A stretch of 64,000 nt of DNA, from assembly GCF_014803405.1 (NCBI RefSeq), contig NZ_JACYFG010000009.1:1-64000 (forward strand). Reading direction: 5' to 3'. A program made the translations under genes and the position numbers. Positions 36,481-46,054 of this stretch are shown here, piece by piece; within the stretch, counting starts at the first letter, position 1; each line of letters opens with the position of its first letter. Below the pieces are notes generated by a model. That model was not told where the DNA came from. It saw only the letters and a list, made by a program, of their open reading frames with translations, and made no database searches. This DNA comes from Pelagicoccus enzymogenes. GTDB taxonomy: Bacteria > Verrucomicrobiota > Verrucomicrobiia > Opitutales > Opitutaceae.

Positions 36481-39400
36481 CTAGATGTCGAAGTCGATGC
36501 CGAGAATGATCTCGCGACCGGTGATGCGTCCGAAGCGGATCGGCTCGCCCAGCGCATTGTAGAGCGTTGGGATGTCGGCATCTTCATCGAGAGCGTTGCG
36601 GACGTTGAGGTTCAGGTTAAACTTGCGGTCGAAGAACGGCATCTTCAGTCCGCGGTGTCCGTAGCGAAGGTCGAGGTAGAGCTCTTCCTTGCCGTAGTAG
36701 GGCTGGGTTAGGTCGACGATTTCCGTTCCTGCTACGATCGCTGAACCGTATCCAATAAGTGGAGCTTCGCGCCAACGGACCGCGCCACCGAAGGAAGCTC
36801 CCTTGAGCTTGCCGTCCTTGAAACGGTAGTTCGCGTTCAAGTTGAACCGGTTTTGGCGAACGAAGTCGTTAGACTTGCCTTCCAAGGCCTTGATGATGCC
36901 GATGCCGTTGCCGCCGTTGCGAACTTGGTCAACCCAACGATCCTTGATAGTGAAGACCGCGTCCGGATTGTTCGGGTCAGCGTTTGGCCACTGGTTGCCA
37001 TTCTGCGGAGCCGTGTCCCAAGTGTAATCGCTAACCACGCCGTCGCCGTTTCGGTCTTGCGGGTTTGCATTACCATTTTCCTTGAAGGTAATGCCATCCA
37101 TGAAGGCCTCGATCGTATCCGTGTATTCAAGCCATGGATTGCCGATGTCGCTTTCCACGACTTGCTGCTCGTTCCAGTTGAAACGAATGTCGAGGTTGTC
37201 GGTTGCCGCCCAATTGAGGGAGAACTCCTTGCCGGTAGCTTCCGCAAAGCTGGTAACCCAATACTCACCGGCTCGGGTGTCGTAAACGCCTGGGGAATCA
37301 GGTCCACCACGGCTTTGCGGCCAACCTGCCTCTTCCTTGTAGGACGGCAGCACTTGCTTGATACGGTTTATGGATCCATTGAGGGTAAAGCGGAAACGGT
37401 TAAATGGCGTGTTACCAGCGCGAGAAGGGCCAGCCGTATTCACAAATTCATTATAGCGAGCGGTCAGGCGGCCGTCGAACATGCCAATGGTTACCCCCTT
37501 GTCCTCGCCATCGCCCAAGGCGCCTGGCACACGTTCACCGAAAGCAGTGAACTGGCTGGTGGAGGGCTGGAACGTTGAAGACTCATTGTAGTGGAAGCCG
37601 ACCTTTATCCCAAGAGGCAGCTTGATGATGTCGTCGATCGGACGGAGAATGAGCCCTTTGGTGCGGGTGATACCGCTATCCGCCGTTTCCGGATTGAAGG
37701 CGGAGAAATCGGCGAGCAAGGTATTGGTGCGGAGACCGAGGTCGGAGTTTTGCTCCGCAATGACCTTGGTGCTATTAACGCGGTCCTTGCGGTAGCCGTA
37801 AGTGGCGATGACGCGATTCCCCCAGAAGAAACCTTGGTAGCTGAACTGCTCGGTGCGCAGGCGATCCCTGCTGGAATTCGCTGATCCATCGCTCTGGACC
37901 ATGGGTACGCCATTGCTATCGGTGTATCCCCACTCTCGAGGGTTCATTACCCAAGTCTCGCCATTGCCATCGACGATACTCCAATTCTCGCCAGGGTTCA
38001 TGGCTGCGTTCGGCACGATCATACTCGCGTCGACGTAAGCGCGATTTTGCGGACGGCGCTTGCCATCCTGCAACCAAGCGGAATTCGCGTTCGGAACGGG
38101 ATTTCCATTGTCGTCACGCACCACCATACCGTTGAGCGTCTGCCAAGGAGAGGAAATCAGCGGAGTTGAGTTGAAACCTGGAATGATTTCGGTCTGAGCA
38201 TACTCAAGACCTGGAATCTGAGCGTCCTTCCATTCACCATTTTCCAGCGTCGGCTGGAGGTGGTAGCGGAAGACTTGGTTTCGGCTTTCGGAATTGTTTC
38301 CAGAAGCCAAGGCTCCGAAACGGTGCAGGCCAAGAAAAGCGAATCGATCCGTCTTGTCCTTGAAGTCAAACTCGTAGGAAAGCGCCGCACGGAAATCCTG
38401 CGTTTTGCCCATTGACTCGTCAAAGGCTGGGTAGCCTTGGAAGTATTGCTTTCCTGCGTTCGGGTTCGGAGTCACTCCATCGGGCAGGTACTGATTCGGG
38501 TCTACATTTACCTGAACGCCGCCAATGTAGTTTATGCGCTCCTTGAAGGTACCGCCATTGCGCTCTTCCTGCATACCGAATTCGAAGTAGAAATCTTCGG
38601 CGATCTTGTGGGTGAAGAAAGCATTGATGACCTGGTAGTCGCTTTCATCCCAACGAACGTTGCTGAGCGTGTTGACGTTCGACGGATAAAAGTTGTCGTT
38701 GAGAAGCGTGTAGCCATCGGCCTCGCGATTGATACCGGGGATGTGATCCCAGTCTTTTGGCGAGCGCGCTTCCACAGAGTTCTGCCAGCCCCAAACGGGA
38801 ACTCCCGCATCGGCTCCTACGCCGTCAACGATGACCGGCACGTTATCGCCGCCCTCGAACAACTGGTTACCATCCACGAAGACGCGACGATTGACCTCGC
38901 CTGGATCGTTGAAGTCGCCGTCGTCATTGAGATCCGTTCCATTGGCCCAATCGGCCGTATTGGGGAATATATACTCGTTTGGGTAGCCGCCTCCGTTACC
39001 TATCGACTCGGAGAGATACCAGCCCGTAATGCCGTCAGTCGGATAGTTGCGGGAAGGACGATGGGACTCGATGCGTACGTCTTCGAAATGCACGGAGAAG
39101 GTGGAGTTCTCCCAGGGCTTGTAGGTGAAAGTTGCATACGAGCGACGGCGGGTTTCGTCCGCGTAATCCTGTTCCCAGCGCTTGTCTTCGTTGACAGCGG
39201 CAACGCGAACCGCCAACTTGTCCTCGATCAACACGCGGTTGAGGTCGACTTGCCCGCGATATCCACCGAAGCTGGACGCTTGCAGGCGAACCTTGCCGAA
39301 GTCGTCGCTCAAAGTGGCGCGCTTGAGCGTTCCGTTGATAACGCCAGCCGGACTTCCCGTTCCAAAAAGAATGGAGTTGGGTCCAGATGCGATTTCGATG

Positions 39401-39879
39401 CGGTCCACGTTGTAGTTGTCGCCGGGAGCCCGCAGAGCGAAGAACTCGCGAGAGTTCGTTCCGCCAGCAAGACCGCGAATACGAACGTTGCCCGCCGAGC
39501 CCGGAAGGCCGTTGCCGGTCACAAGCTCGTCGGTACCTTCCACGTTGACCGTGTACATGGCTGCCTCCTCCAAGTTGTTGAGCCCGTAGTCGTCCATGAA
39601 GTCCGTAGTCAGGGCCTCGATCTGGGTCGCCACGTCCGTGTAGTTCGTACGCATGCGAGAACCCGCAAGGGTTTCGGAGGCGCGCCAACCTTCGTCTGCC
39701 GTAACTTCAAAAGGAGAAAGCTCGAAGATTTCCTCTTCCTCGTCCTGAGCGAGGAGACTCTGCGGAAGAGAAGCCGACATCGCCGCAGCAGCGACGCAAG
39801 CGAATGTGGGGATCCGCCGGTTCTTCAACACGCGGACGCAGATGCCATCCGCAGTTTTGGGTGCGTTTGTTTTGTTCAT
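36481..39879 (-). CDS. TonB-dependent receptor (large Opitutae-type)
   Basis: The 1132-residue outer-membrane receptor has a signal peptide (about 24-45), then an acidic mature start EEEEIFELSPFEV. A plug domain follows (about 70-210: GNVRIRGLAGG, IEIASGPNSILFGTGSPAGVIN), then a 22-strand barrel ending ITGREIILGIDFDI. This type is much larger than siderophore receptors (~700), and in Verrucomicrobia such receptors are usually linked to glycan or glycoside uptake. It is divergent from a paralogue at 40821 across a 941-bp regulatory region. Ligand unknown. Confidence 0.93.
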   Translation of the reverse strand: MNKTNAPKTADGICVRVLKNRRIPTFACVAAAAMSASLPQSLLAQDEEEEIFELSPFEVTADEGWRASETLAGSRMRTNYTDVATQIEALTTDFMDDYGLNNLEEAAMYTVNVEGTDELVTGNGLPGSAGNVRIRGLAGGTNSREFFALRAPGDNYNVDRIEIASGPNSILFGTGSPAGVINGTLKRATLSDDFGKVRLQASSFGGYRGQVDLNRVLIEDKLAVRVAAVNEDKRWEQDYADETRRRSYATFTYKPWENSTFSVHFEDVRIESHRPSRNYPTDGITGWYLSESIGNGGGYPNEYIFPNTADWANGTDLNDDGDFNDPGEVNRRVFVDGNQLFEGGDNVPVIVDGVGADAGVPVWGWQNSVEARSPKDWDHIPGINREADGYTLLNDNFYPSNVNTLSNVRWDESDYQVINAFFTHKIAEDFYFEFGMQEERNGGTFKERINYIGGVQVNVDPNQYLPDGVTPNPNAGKQYFQGYPAFDESMGKTQDFRAALSYEFDFKDKTDRFAFLGLHRFGALASGNNSESRNQVFRYHLQPTLENGEWKDAQIPGLEYAQTEIIPGFNSTPLISSPWQTLNGMVVRDDNGNPVPNANSAWLQDGKRRPQNRAYVDASMIVPNAAMNPGENWSIVDGNGETWVMNPREWGYTDSNGVPMVQSDGSANSSRDRLRTEQFSYQGFFWGNRVIATYGYRKDRVNSTKVIAEQNSDLGLRTNTLLADFSAFNPETADSGITRTKGLILRPIDDIIKLPLGIKVGFHYNESSTFQPSTSQFTAFGERVPGALGDGEDKGVTIGMFDGRLTARYNEFVNTAGPSRAGNTPFNRFRFTLNGSINRIKQVLPSYKEEAGWPQSRGGPDSPGVYDTRAGEYWVTSFAEATGKEFSLNWAATDNLDIRFNWNEQQVVESDIGNPWLEYTDTIEAFMDGITFKENGNANPQDRNGDGVVSDYTWDTAPQNGNQWPNADPNNPDAVFTIKDRWVDQVRNGGNGIGIIKALEGKSNDFVRQNRFNLNANYRFKDGKLKGASFGGAVRWREAPLIGYGSAIVAGTEIVDLTQPYYGKEELYLDLRYGHRGLKMPFFDRKFNLNLNVRNALDEDADIPTLYNALGEPIRFGRITGREIILGIDFDI

Positions 39880-39972
39880 GGGGGTCGTTTGTTTGTAGTC
39901 AGCTCCCGCAGGAGCCTCGGAGAGAATTTCGGGGCATACGAGAACACTTCGGTTCTAAGGAGTACGCTCCGG

Positions 39973-40000
39973 TTATCATGACAAAAAATAAAGCAGTCAA
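39973..40000 (-). promoter_or_regulatory. Candidate promoter of the left TonB receptor gene
   Basis: On the minus strand TTGACT (39995-40000), a 16-nt spacer and TGATAA (39973-39978) resemble sigma-70 elements, giving a leader of roughly 85 nt before the ATG at 39879. Confidence 0.45.
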
Positions 40001-40051
40001 CCCTTTAAGACACACTTCACTATCTTTTTTGTTGTTTATCGTCAGTTTAAA

Positions 40052-40065
40052 TTTCATTTTTGAAA
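40052..40065. promoter_or_regulatory. Operator candidate, copy 1 (TTTCATTTTTGAAA)
   Basis: A near-perfect palindromic half-site pair (TTTCA/TGAAA) lies about 50 bp upstream of the left candidate promoter. Confidence 0.4.
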
Positions 40066-40423
40066 CTCCTTATCAAAGTTTCCGCTTCGACGGCGAGAGA
40101 AGGCTAAATCAAGCGCGGCTCGAGAAGAGCAGCGCCCACCGCCATCCTCTGCCTCCAGATTGCAGGCCTAAACGCAGCCCCGCTTCGCGATCGGCGCTCG
40201 GTCCTGCAGGCGCCCCGGGCCCCGAAACGATCGCCTGGAGCGATGACGACTTCAGAATCACTGAGATAAGCCCCAAGGCCTCAGCTCCTTATTCGATAAA
40301 GCAAATCGAGAAGCCAAGGGCTTCGAGTTGAGCTCCCGAGACTCCCTCACCCCGCTGGCAAATGATGGAAAGGTGGGTAAGCTCTAGAAAGAGGCGAAAC
40401 TACTCCTAGGAGGGAGGACGCTA

Positions 40424-40437
40424 TTTCAATTTTGAAA
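40424..40437. promoter_or_regulatory. Operator candidate, copy 2 (TTTCAATTTTGAAA)
   Basis: A palindrome in the middle of the divergent region; with its flanks (atttca / tgaaat) the symmetry extends by one base on each side. Confidence 0.4.
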
Positions 40438-40626
40438 TATCTTCGCTCGCTAGGAGCTCCAGCCCGGTTCAAGCCGCCTTCAAGTAAGCGTTTACCCTTG
40501 TTTTGCCTAATTTTCGCCCCTCCTCCAAAAACTGCCAAACGATAGCCCGTAACGCCGCAAACGGCCAAAACGGCCCGTTTTTGCGCAATTCCCACACTAA
40601 TTTCGATGCGAAACCCATCTTTATGA

Positions 40627-40680
40627 TTTCATTTTTGTAACCTACATATGTTTTTAATCATTTTGTTTTCATTTTTGATA
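40627..40680. promoter_or_regulatory. Operator candidates, copies 3 and 4, 40 bp apart
   Basis: TTTCATTTTTGTAA (40627-40640) and TTTCATTTTTGATA (40667-40680) are exactly 40 bp apart, close to four helical turns. The second ends 9 bp before the -35-like TTGACC of the right TonB receptor gene, a position suited to an activator. Confidence 0.45.
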
Positions 40681-40689
40681 TCATCTAAC

Positions 40690-40718
40690 TTGACCACTTC
40701 TAAAATACTACACAAAAT
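40690..40718 (+). promoter_or_regulatory. Candidate promoter of the right TonB receptor gene
   Basis: TTGACC (40690-40695), a 17-nt spacer and CAAAAT (40713-40718) form a plausible sigma-70 promoter about 100 bp before the ATG at 40821. Confidence 0.4.
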
Positions 40719-40820
40719 CCATCGACAACAGGCGACGCTCAACTCCGCCTGCACGTACCCCTAAAAAAGTCACGGCATGGCTGAGTTGAGCCGTTTCCGC
40801 TCACTACGAACTTTGTCACA

Positions 40821-43800
40821 ATGACTACTTCAAAGACTAACACCTCCGGGTCGCATTCATCGGCCTTTCCCCACAGGAGCGGTCTCATCCCCCGATCCAC
40901 GGCTAGCTTGCTAGCCCTTTCTCTCATCTACTTGTCCCCCTCTTTCGCTCAAGAGAGCGAGGAGGAAGATATTTTCGAGCTTTCCCCTTTCGAAGTTAAG
41001 CCCGAGCAGGGCTGGTACGCGACCGAAACGCTAGCGGGCAGTCGCATGCGAACGAGCTTCGAGGACGTCGCCTCCCAGGTCGAGGTCATCACCATGGACT
41101 TCATGGACGACTACGGACTCAACTCGATCGAGGAGGCCGCAGTCTATTCGCTCAATATGGAAAATCAGGAGGAATACGCCTCCAGCGGAGCGGGCAAGCA
41201 AAGCAACGACGGCGCCGTCCGTATCCGCGGATTGGCTACCAGCAGCCGTACTCGCGAATTTTTCGGCACCTACCTGGCGTCAGACAACTACAACCTCAGC
41301 CGCGTCACCATGTCCTCCGGGCCGAACTCCATCCTGTTCGGAACGGGCAGTCCCGGCGGAGTGGTGGATTCCTCGCTGAAGCGGGCCACCTTCGACACCT
41401 TTGGAAAAGTTGGCGCGCAAATGGACAGCTGGGAGGGGTACCGCGTAGAGTTCGACTACAATACCGAAATTATCGACGACAAGCTCGCCTTTCGCATCTC
41501 CGCGGTCGATTCGAAAAAGTCATTCGACGTCGAACCCGCCTGGGAAAAGAGCGAGCGCTTCTACGCCACCGCCCTCTACCGCCCCTTCGAGAAAACCAGC
41601 TTCTCGTTGCACTACGAAACAGCCGATATCGAAAGCCGCCGCCCCGCTCGCAACGCACCATACGACGAGGCCTCCCTTTGGTACATGGCCGGCGATCTCG
41701 GCTCCACCGCCTACGGCAACCAGCACCTCTTCCAAAATACCGCAACTTGGCGCGACGGTGTCGATCTCAACAACGACGGCGACTTCAACGATGCGGGCGA
41801 GCTCTCCCCTCGCGCCATCGCAGATCCAAACGTCTTCGGTACCAGCGGAGAAGCAATCGTATTGCTCACTGGATACAACCCTGGAGGGGTTGCCCCCAAC
41901 AGCTGGTACGGCTCGGTAGGCGTCGAGCGCCTCGACGGCTATCCAGGACTGATCGACCCCGTCAATCGCGACGTCGACGGCACCACCCTGCCCAACGACA
42001 ACCGCTACGATCGCAGTCGCAACACCATGTTCAATATCGACTGGGAGGAAGACTCCGCTGAGATCTTCAACGTTTTCTTCAACCATGAGATCGTGGAGAA
42101 TCTCCACTTCGAAGCAGCATTCCAAAAGGAGACTTACGACGACTTTTATGGCAACCTCATGGGCTTCCGCAGCAGCGTCACCCTGCAAGTCGATCCGAAC
42201 GCCTACCTTCCGAACGGAGTCACCCCGAATCCCTACGCTGGACAGCTCTATTTCCAAGGGTCTCCGGAATCGAACGAAGGAGAGCGCGAACGCGATGAAT
42301 GGCGCACCGCCCTGTCCTACGAGTTCGACTTCAAGGACACCTTCAACGACAGCATTTTCAAACACTTCGGCAAGCATCGCCTCGCCCTCCTCGCTTCCGA
42401 ATCGAACCAGGAGACCATGTCCCAAGAGTACCGCTACTACATCCAGCCCAAGGTGGAAAACGGAGTCATGCGCGACCCTTACTTCGACAACTATCCTTAC
42501 GCGGACTATCCAGACGACACGCTCGGACGCCTCGCCCTATCCGAGCTGGGAGCCAACTTCACCGGCATCGACGGCAACCGCTTTCTCAGCGTCCGCACCT
42601 ACCTTGACCGATACGGCGATTTCATTCCGCAAACCGACTTCTACCCCGGTCAGCCCTTTACCATCGTGGACAGCAACAGCGAAGAATGGACCATCGATCC
42701 CTACCACGCTGCAGTCGGCACCAACGGGGAACAGCTCATCACCGGCCGCAACGTCGGCGGCATCAAAACCAAATTCGAAACCAAGCAATGGGCCTACCAA
42801 GGGTTTCTCGCGGACAACCGCGTGGTACTCACCTACGGCTGGAGAGAGGACACGCTAAACAGCGCCGACGAGCAGGCCCCTGAAGTTTTCTGGCAAAACC
42901 CAGAGACTGGCCAAGTCGTTTCCGCGGGCTCAGCGGGCTTCCAAGCCCACCGCAGCCTCTACGGCTACCAAGATTTCGGCGCCGCATCGTCCGGAGAAAC
43001 CGAATACAAAGGCGTCGTGCTCCACCCCTTCCGCGGATGGGACTGGAAACTCCCCCTCGGAGCCGACTTGTCACTGCTCTACAGCGACTCCAACACCTTC
43101 CAGCCGAACCGTACCAGCTTGGAGCCGGACGGATCCTTCCAAGAGGGAGAAAAAGGCAGTGGCGACGACATCGGTTTCCGCCTTAGCCTCTTCGAAGACA
43201 AGTTCTCGGTGCGCTACAACCAATACGAAACCACCGCAGGCCCCTCCAATCTCAACCTCCCATTCCGTCGCTTCCGCTTTGCCTTGCGCCCCGTATCCAG
43301 AGACTTGCTACAAGGCCTCGTATACGACCTGAACTCCTTCGAGTCATTCACCAGCCGCTTCCCGGACTGGCCATTCCTCGCGACCTCTGCCGACCCCACC
43401 AAGATCTACCCCTTCGAGTCAGGCGGCGGTTTCGATGCCATGAACTTCTTCAACTACGGCGATCCATACGCCATGTCTGCTGACACCGTGGCTACCGGCG
43501 ACGAAATCACCCTGCGCTGGAAGCCCAAGAAGAACCTCGATATCCGAGCCACCTGGAACGACCAGCAGGTCGTTCAATCCAACATCGCCACAAACTGGAT
43601 ACAGTTCGCCCAAGAGCTTTACGAAATCATGGAGAATACCAAATTCGTGGAAGGTTATGTGCCTGGCGACAGCCAGTCCCATTTTCACAATCCGGCTGGC
43701 TTCGACATGGACGGTCTCGACCTCGATCCCAACGACGGACTCGCCCCGGGCATCGACTACTTCGGCTGGGACATGATTCCCGACGGTGGCGGCAACGGCA

Positions 43801-44381
43801 GCTCCAATCCCACCAACGTGGGCAATCCCAATCTTCCTTGGGGACAAAACAACGACAGCATCTATTCCGGAATGGGCTTGATGGGGCAAACCGCTTGGAC
43901 GCGAAACACCATGAAAGAACAGTTCGAACGCGACGTCTTCCTCGGCAATGCCGGCATTCCGGTCATGCAAGCCTACGAAGGGCGCCCCAACGAATTCGTC
44001 CGCCAAAACCGCTGGAACGTGAACGCCATGTACCGCTTCACCGAAGGCAAGTTCAAGGGGCTCAACGTGGGAGCTGCCTACCGTTGGCGCGACGCCCCCG
44101 CCGTCGGTTTTGGAGTCCAGGACGTTAACGGTGCCCTGGTGCCCGATACCAGCATCATCCTCAAGGGAGCAAAAGAGGACGCCGTCGACTTCACCTTCGG
44201 CTACAGCGGCAAGCTCGAGTTTCTCGACGACCGCCACTACACCCTGCGCTTCCAAGTTCGCAACGCCTTCCCCGGAGATCGCTACGTGCCAAAGCACATC
44301 GATTTCTACACCGGCCAAGCCATCAGCGAGGTCCGCGTACCCGGTCGCCAATTCGTGCTCTCCCTCGATCTGGACCTCTGA
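40821..44381 (+). CDS. TonB-dependent receptor (large Opitutae-type, paralogue)
   Basis: The 1186-residue outer-membrane receptor has a signal peptide (about 22-44, ending SFAQE) and the same acidic mature start, EEEDIFELSPFEV. The plug carries VRIRGLATSS and VTMSSGPNSILFGTGSPGGVV, and a large barrel ends VRVPGRQFVLSLDLDL. It is clearly a paralogue of the receptor at 36481-39879 but diverged in the barrel, so the ligand probably differs. An intervening domain has repeated Asn-Asp-Gly loops (DLNNDGDFNDAGE) that look calcium-binding. It is followed by a terminator. Confidence 0.93.
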   Translation: MTTSKTNTSGSHSSAFPHRSGLIPRSTASLLALSLIYLSPSFAQESEEEDIFELSPFEVKPEQGWYATETLAGSRMRTSFEDVASQVEVITMDFMDDYGLNSIEEAAVYSLNMENQEEYASSGAGKQSNDGAVRIRGLATSSRTREFFGTYLASDNYNLSRVTMSSGPNSILFGTGSPGGVVDSSLKRATFDTFGKVGAQMDSWEGYRVEFDYNTEIIDDKLAFRISAVDSKKSFDVEPAWEKSERFYATALYRPFEKTSFSLHYETADIESRRPARNAPYDEASLWYMAGDLGSTAYGNQHLFQNTATWRDGVDLNNDGDFNDAGELSPRAIADPNVFGTSGEAIVLLTGYNPGGVAPNSWYGSVGVERLDGYPGLIDPVNRDVDGTTLPNDNRYDRSRNTMFNIDWEEDSAEIFNVFFNHEIVENLHFEAAFQKETYDDFYGNLMGFRSSVTLQVDPNAYLPNGVTPNPYAGQLYFQGSPESNEGERERDEWRTALSYEFDFKDTFNDSIFKHFGKHRLALLASESNQETMSQEYRYYIQPKVENGVMRDPYFDNYPYADYPDDTLGRLALSELGANFTGIDGNRFLSVRTYLDRYGDFIPQTDFYPGQPFTIVDSNSEEWTIDPYHAAVGTNGEQLITGRNVGGIKTKFETKQWAYQGFLADNRVVLTYGWREDTLNSADEQAPEVFWQNPETGQVVSAGSAGFQAHRSLYGYQDFGAASSGETEYKGVVLHPFRGWDWKLPLGADLSLLYSDSNTFQPNRTSLEPDGSFQEGEKGSGDDIGFRLSLFEDKFSVRYNQYETTAGPSNLNLPFRRFRFALRPVSRDLLQGLVYDLNSFESFTSRFPDWPFLATSADPTKIYPFESGGGFDAMNFFNYGDPYAMSADTVATGDEITLRWKPKKNLDIRATWNDQQVVQSNIATNWIQFAQELYEIMENTKFVEGYVPGDSQSHFHNPAGFDMDGLDLDPNDGLAPGIDYFGWDMIPDGGGNGSSNPTNVGNPNLPWGQNNDSIYSGMGLMGQTAWTRNTMKEQFERDVFLGNAGIPVMQAYEGRPNEFVRQNRWNVNAMYRFTEGKFKGLNVGAAYRWRDAPAVGFGVQDVNGALVPDTSIILKGAKEDAVDFTFGYSGKLEFLDDRHYTLRFQVRNAFPGDRYVPKHIDFYTGQAISEVRVPGRQFVLSLDLDL

Positions 44382-44408
44382 TCGCCAGCCCGAGAAAACA
44401 ATCATCGC

Positions 44409-44437
44409 AGGCCGCCTCTCCCAAGGCGGCCTTTTTT
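44409..44437 (+). terminator. Terminator of the right TonB receptor gene
   Basis: The 9-bp stem aggccgcct / aggcggcct with a 6-nt loop is followed by TTTTT. Confidence 0.9.
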
Positions 44438-44626
44438 GCGTCTGCTCCCAATCACGCGACTCCGAGTTGGCAACGCGAAACCTCTGCACCGCCACGGATT
44501 CGCCCCTTTTCCTGGCTATCCTCTTTGCCGCTATTTTTCTGGCTTTTCCTCCATGCAAATACGGCTCATAATTGTCGCCATACTCGGTTTCATTCTCGCC
44601 TGACACTCTTCCTTCCGCCTCTTCGC

Positions 44627-44794
44627 ATGAAAAAGACCGTGCAGACCTATCCCAGCCAAGAGGAGGCTCTGTTGAGGTATAATTGTAGTTCCTTGCAGAA
44701 TTCCTATCTGCATTTTTCCGCAGGAAGCGACCTTGCGTCGCGATCAAGCGATCTCCAATCGCGACGCAAGGTCGCTTCCCACAAGATGCAATAA
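44627..44794 (+). pseudogene. Short ORF fragment interrupted by a palindrome
   Basis: The 55-codon ORF starts MKKTVQTYPSQEEALLRY, which resembles the N-terminus of small Opitutae proteins often paired with nucleotidyltransferase-type partners; this is remembered similarity and not verified. From about residue 33 the codons are simply the palindromic repeat, so the C-terminal part is not original protein. It is best read as a decayed gene; it could also be chance. Confidence 0.25.
44723..44779. repeat. Perfect REP-like palindrome (22-bp arms)
   Basis: Arms at 44723-44744 and 44758-44779 are perfect 22-bp inverted repeats (starting ggaagcgaccttgcgtcgcg) around a 13-nt loop. There is no T-run, so it is not a normal terminator. 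Confidence 0.75.
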
Positions 44795-45031
44795 ATGAAG
44801 GGAACTCAGCTTGCCCCCACTAGGCTTCCTCGAGAAACCTGCCTCCGAAGACTGCGTATCCATAATCCAATGCCCATCCTGCCACAGCGCCAACAGCAAG
44901 CGCTAAGGCTGCGACGACAGAAATCACCTCTATCACATAAAACTCCGACACTCCCTTCGCCCTGCCCAATCAAAAACGGGCGTCGAGCGAAACCTTTCCA
45001 CAGCAACCCAACATCAAAAAAGGAATAACAA

Positions 45032-45526
45032 ATGTCCGAAGCGAAAAAACAGTTCTGGAAACACCTCGAAGGCTTAAACAAAGAAGCCGCCGAGGAAGAC
45101 TTGAGAAAACGGCTCCTCAAGCTTTCGCCGGAAAGGATCGCCCAGTTCCAAGAACACTTCGATCGAGAAATGGACCGCGCCTATAACTGGGAACTGTGGG
45201 CTGCCGCCTACCTAATGGAAGGCGGCTGTTCCGACGACGGCTTCATCGATTTCCGCTACGGCCTGATATCGAGAGGCAGGAGCTTCTTTGAGGCTGCCCT
45301 CGAAAAGCCTGACAACATCGCCGATCTAGTCGATGACGACGAGTACATCGCTAACGAGTCCTTCGGCTACGTCGCCGCCGAGGTTTACGAGGAAAAGACA
45401 GGCAACGAAATCCCTTACGTCGACTTCAAGCGGCGCAGCGAGCCGAGCGGAGAAAACTGGGACGTGGACGACCCGAAAGAATGCGCCAAGCGACTTCCCA
45501 AGCTCTGGGCCCGCTTCGGAGAATAG
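45032..45526 (+). CDS. DUF4240 domain protein
   Basis: The 164-residue acidic, soluble protein has the DUF4240 pattern: FWKHLEGL near the N-terminus, WELWAAAYLMEGGCSDDGFIDFRYGLISRG (about 50-80) and ESFGYVAAEVYEEKTG (about 108-123). No signal peptide or membrane segment. It is upstream of dgkA with a 28-bp gap and may share its transcript. Function unknown; relatives occur near toxin-immunity and SMI1/KNR4-like genes in other bacteria, but nothing here supports that role. Confidence 0.85.
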   Translation: MSEAKKQFWKHLEGLNKEAAEEDLRKRLLKLSPERIAQFQEHFDREMDRAYNWELWAAAYLMEGGCSDDGFIDFRYGLISRGRSFFEAALEKPDNIADLVDDDEYIANESFGYVAAEVYEEKTGNEIPYVDFKRRSEPSGENWDVDDPKECAKRLPKLWARFGE

Positions 45527-45554
45527 GCATCCGCTCAGGGCTCCACCCCCAAAA

Positions 45555-45899
45555 ATGAAAAAGCGTATCCAGTCCTTCGCTCACGCCATTCGCGGGATAC
45601 GCGATTTCATCGCCTGCGGAACAAACGCCAAGATCCAGCTCGCCTGCGCCGCCCTCGTAGGCGGGCTGGGACTCGCCTTGGAATTCACCGGCAGCGAGTG
45701 GATAGCGGTCACGCTTTGCGCAGGGTTCGTGCTTTCCGCCGAAGCCCTCAACACCGCTATTGAGGAATTGGCAAACGAAGTAAGCCCAGAACGCAAGGAG
45801 AGCATTCGCCGCGTCAAGGACATAGCAGCCGGTGCAGTCCTCATCGCCGCCGTCACGTCTCTCCTGGTAGCAGCTACCCTGCTGTATTCACGAATCTAG
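45555..45899 (+). CDS. dgkA: Diacylglycerol/undecaprenol kinase
   Basis: A small integral membrane kinase that phosphorylates diacylglycerol or undecaprenol, recycling lipids for envelope synthesis. The 114-residue protein has three membrane segments (about 32-47, 50-68, 92-111) and the family active-site region SAEALNTAIEELANEVSPERKESIRRVKDIAAGAV. The ATG at 45555 gives the normal family length (~120); the longer open frame upstream overlaps the DUF4240 gene and is not coding. Confidence 0.93.
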   Translation: MKKRIQSFAHAIRGIRDFIACGTNAKIQLACAALVGGLGLALEFTGSEWIAVTLCAGFVLSAEALNTAIEELANEVSPERKESIRRVKDIAAGAVLIAAVTSLLVAATLLYSRI

Positions 45900-46054
45900 G
45901 ACAATAAACGCCAAGCCACGATGGAGATCATTCAGATCCCGATCACATCCTAGGTCCGATAGCCTCCCCCCAAGGGCGAAACGCGGCGAATCCTACAATT
46001 AGTAGCGAGCTTCCTTCGAGGCGAGAGCCAAAGGTCAATTACCCTTTCCACACT

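Larger units (their letters stand above)
39880..40820. promoter_or_regulatory. Divergent regulatory region between two TonB receptor genes
   Basis: There is no coding sequence in 941 bp. The middle is GC-rich, but both flanks are AT-rich and carry promoter-like hexamers (39973-40000 and 40690-40718). Four near-identical 14-bp motifs, consensus TTTCAWTTTTGAAA, lie at 40052-40065, 40424-40437, 40627-40640 and 40667-40680. Confidence 0.6.
44382..45031. other. 650-bp intergenic region with a gene fragment and palindrome
   Basis: It holds the terminator of the TonB receptor gene, a short ORF (44627-44794) whose start looks genuine, and a perfect palindrome (44723-44779). The last 200 bp before the DUF4240 gene show nothing recognisable. 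Confidence 0.5.

Noticed and set aside
41755-41815. Asn-Asp-Gly-rich segment of the right TonB receptor as a dockerin or separate calcium domain
   Set aside because: Only one short DLNNDGDFND-type loop; the same kind of loop occurs in the paralogue, so it is part of the barrel loops.
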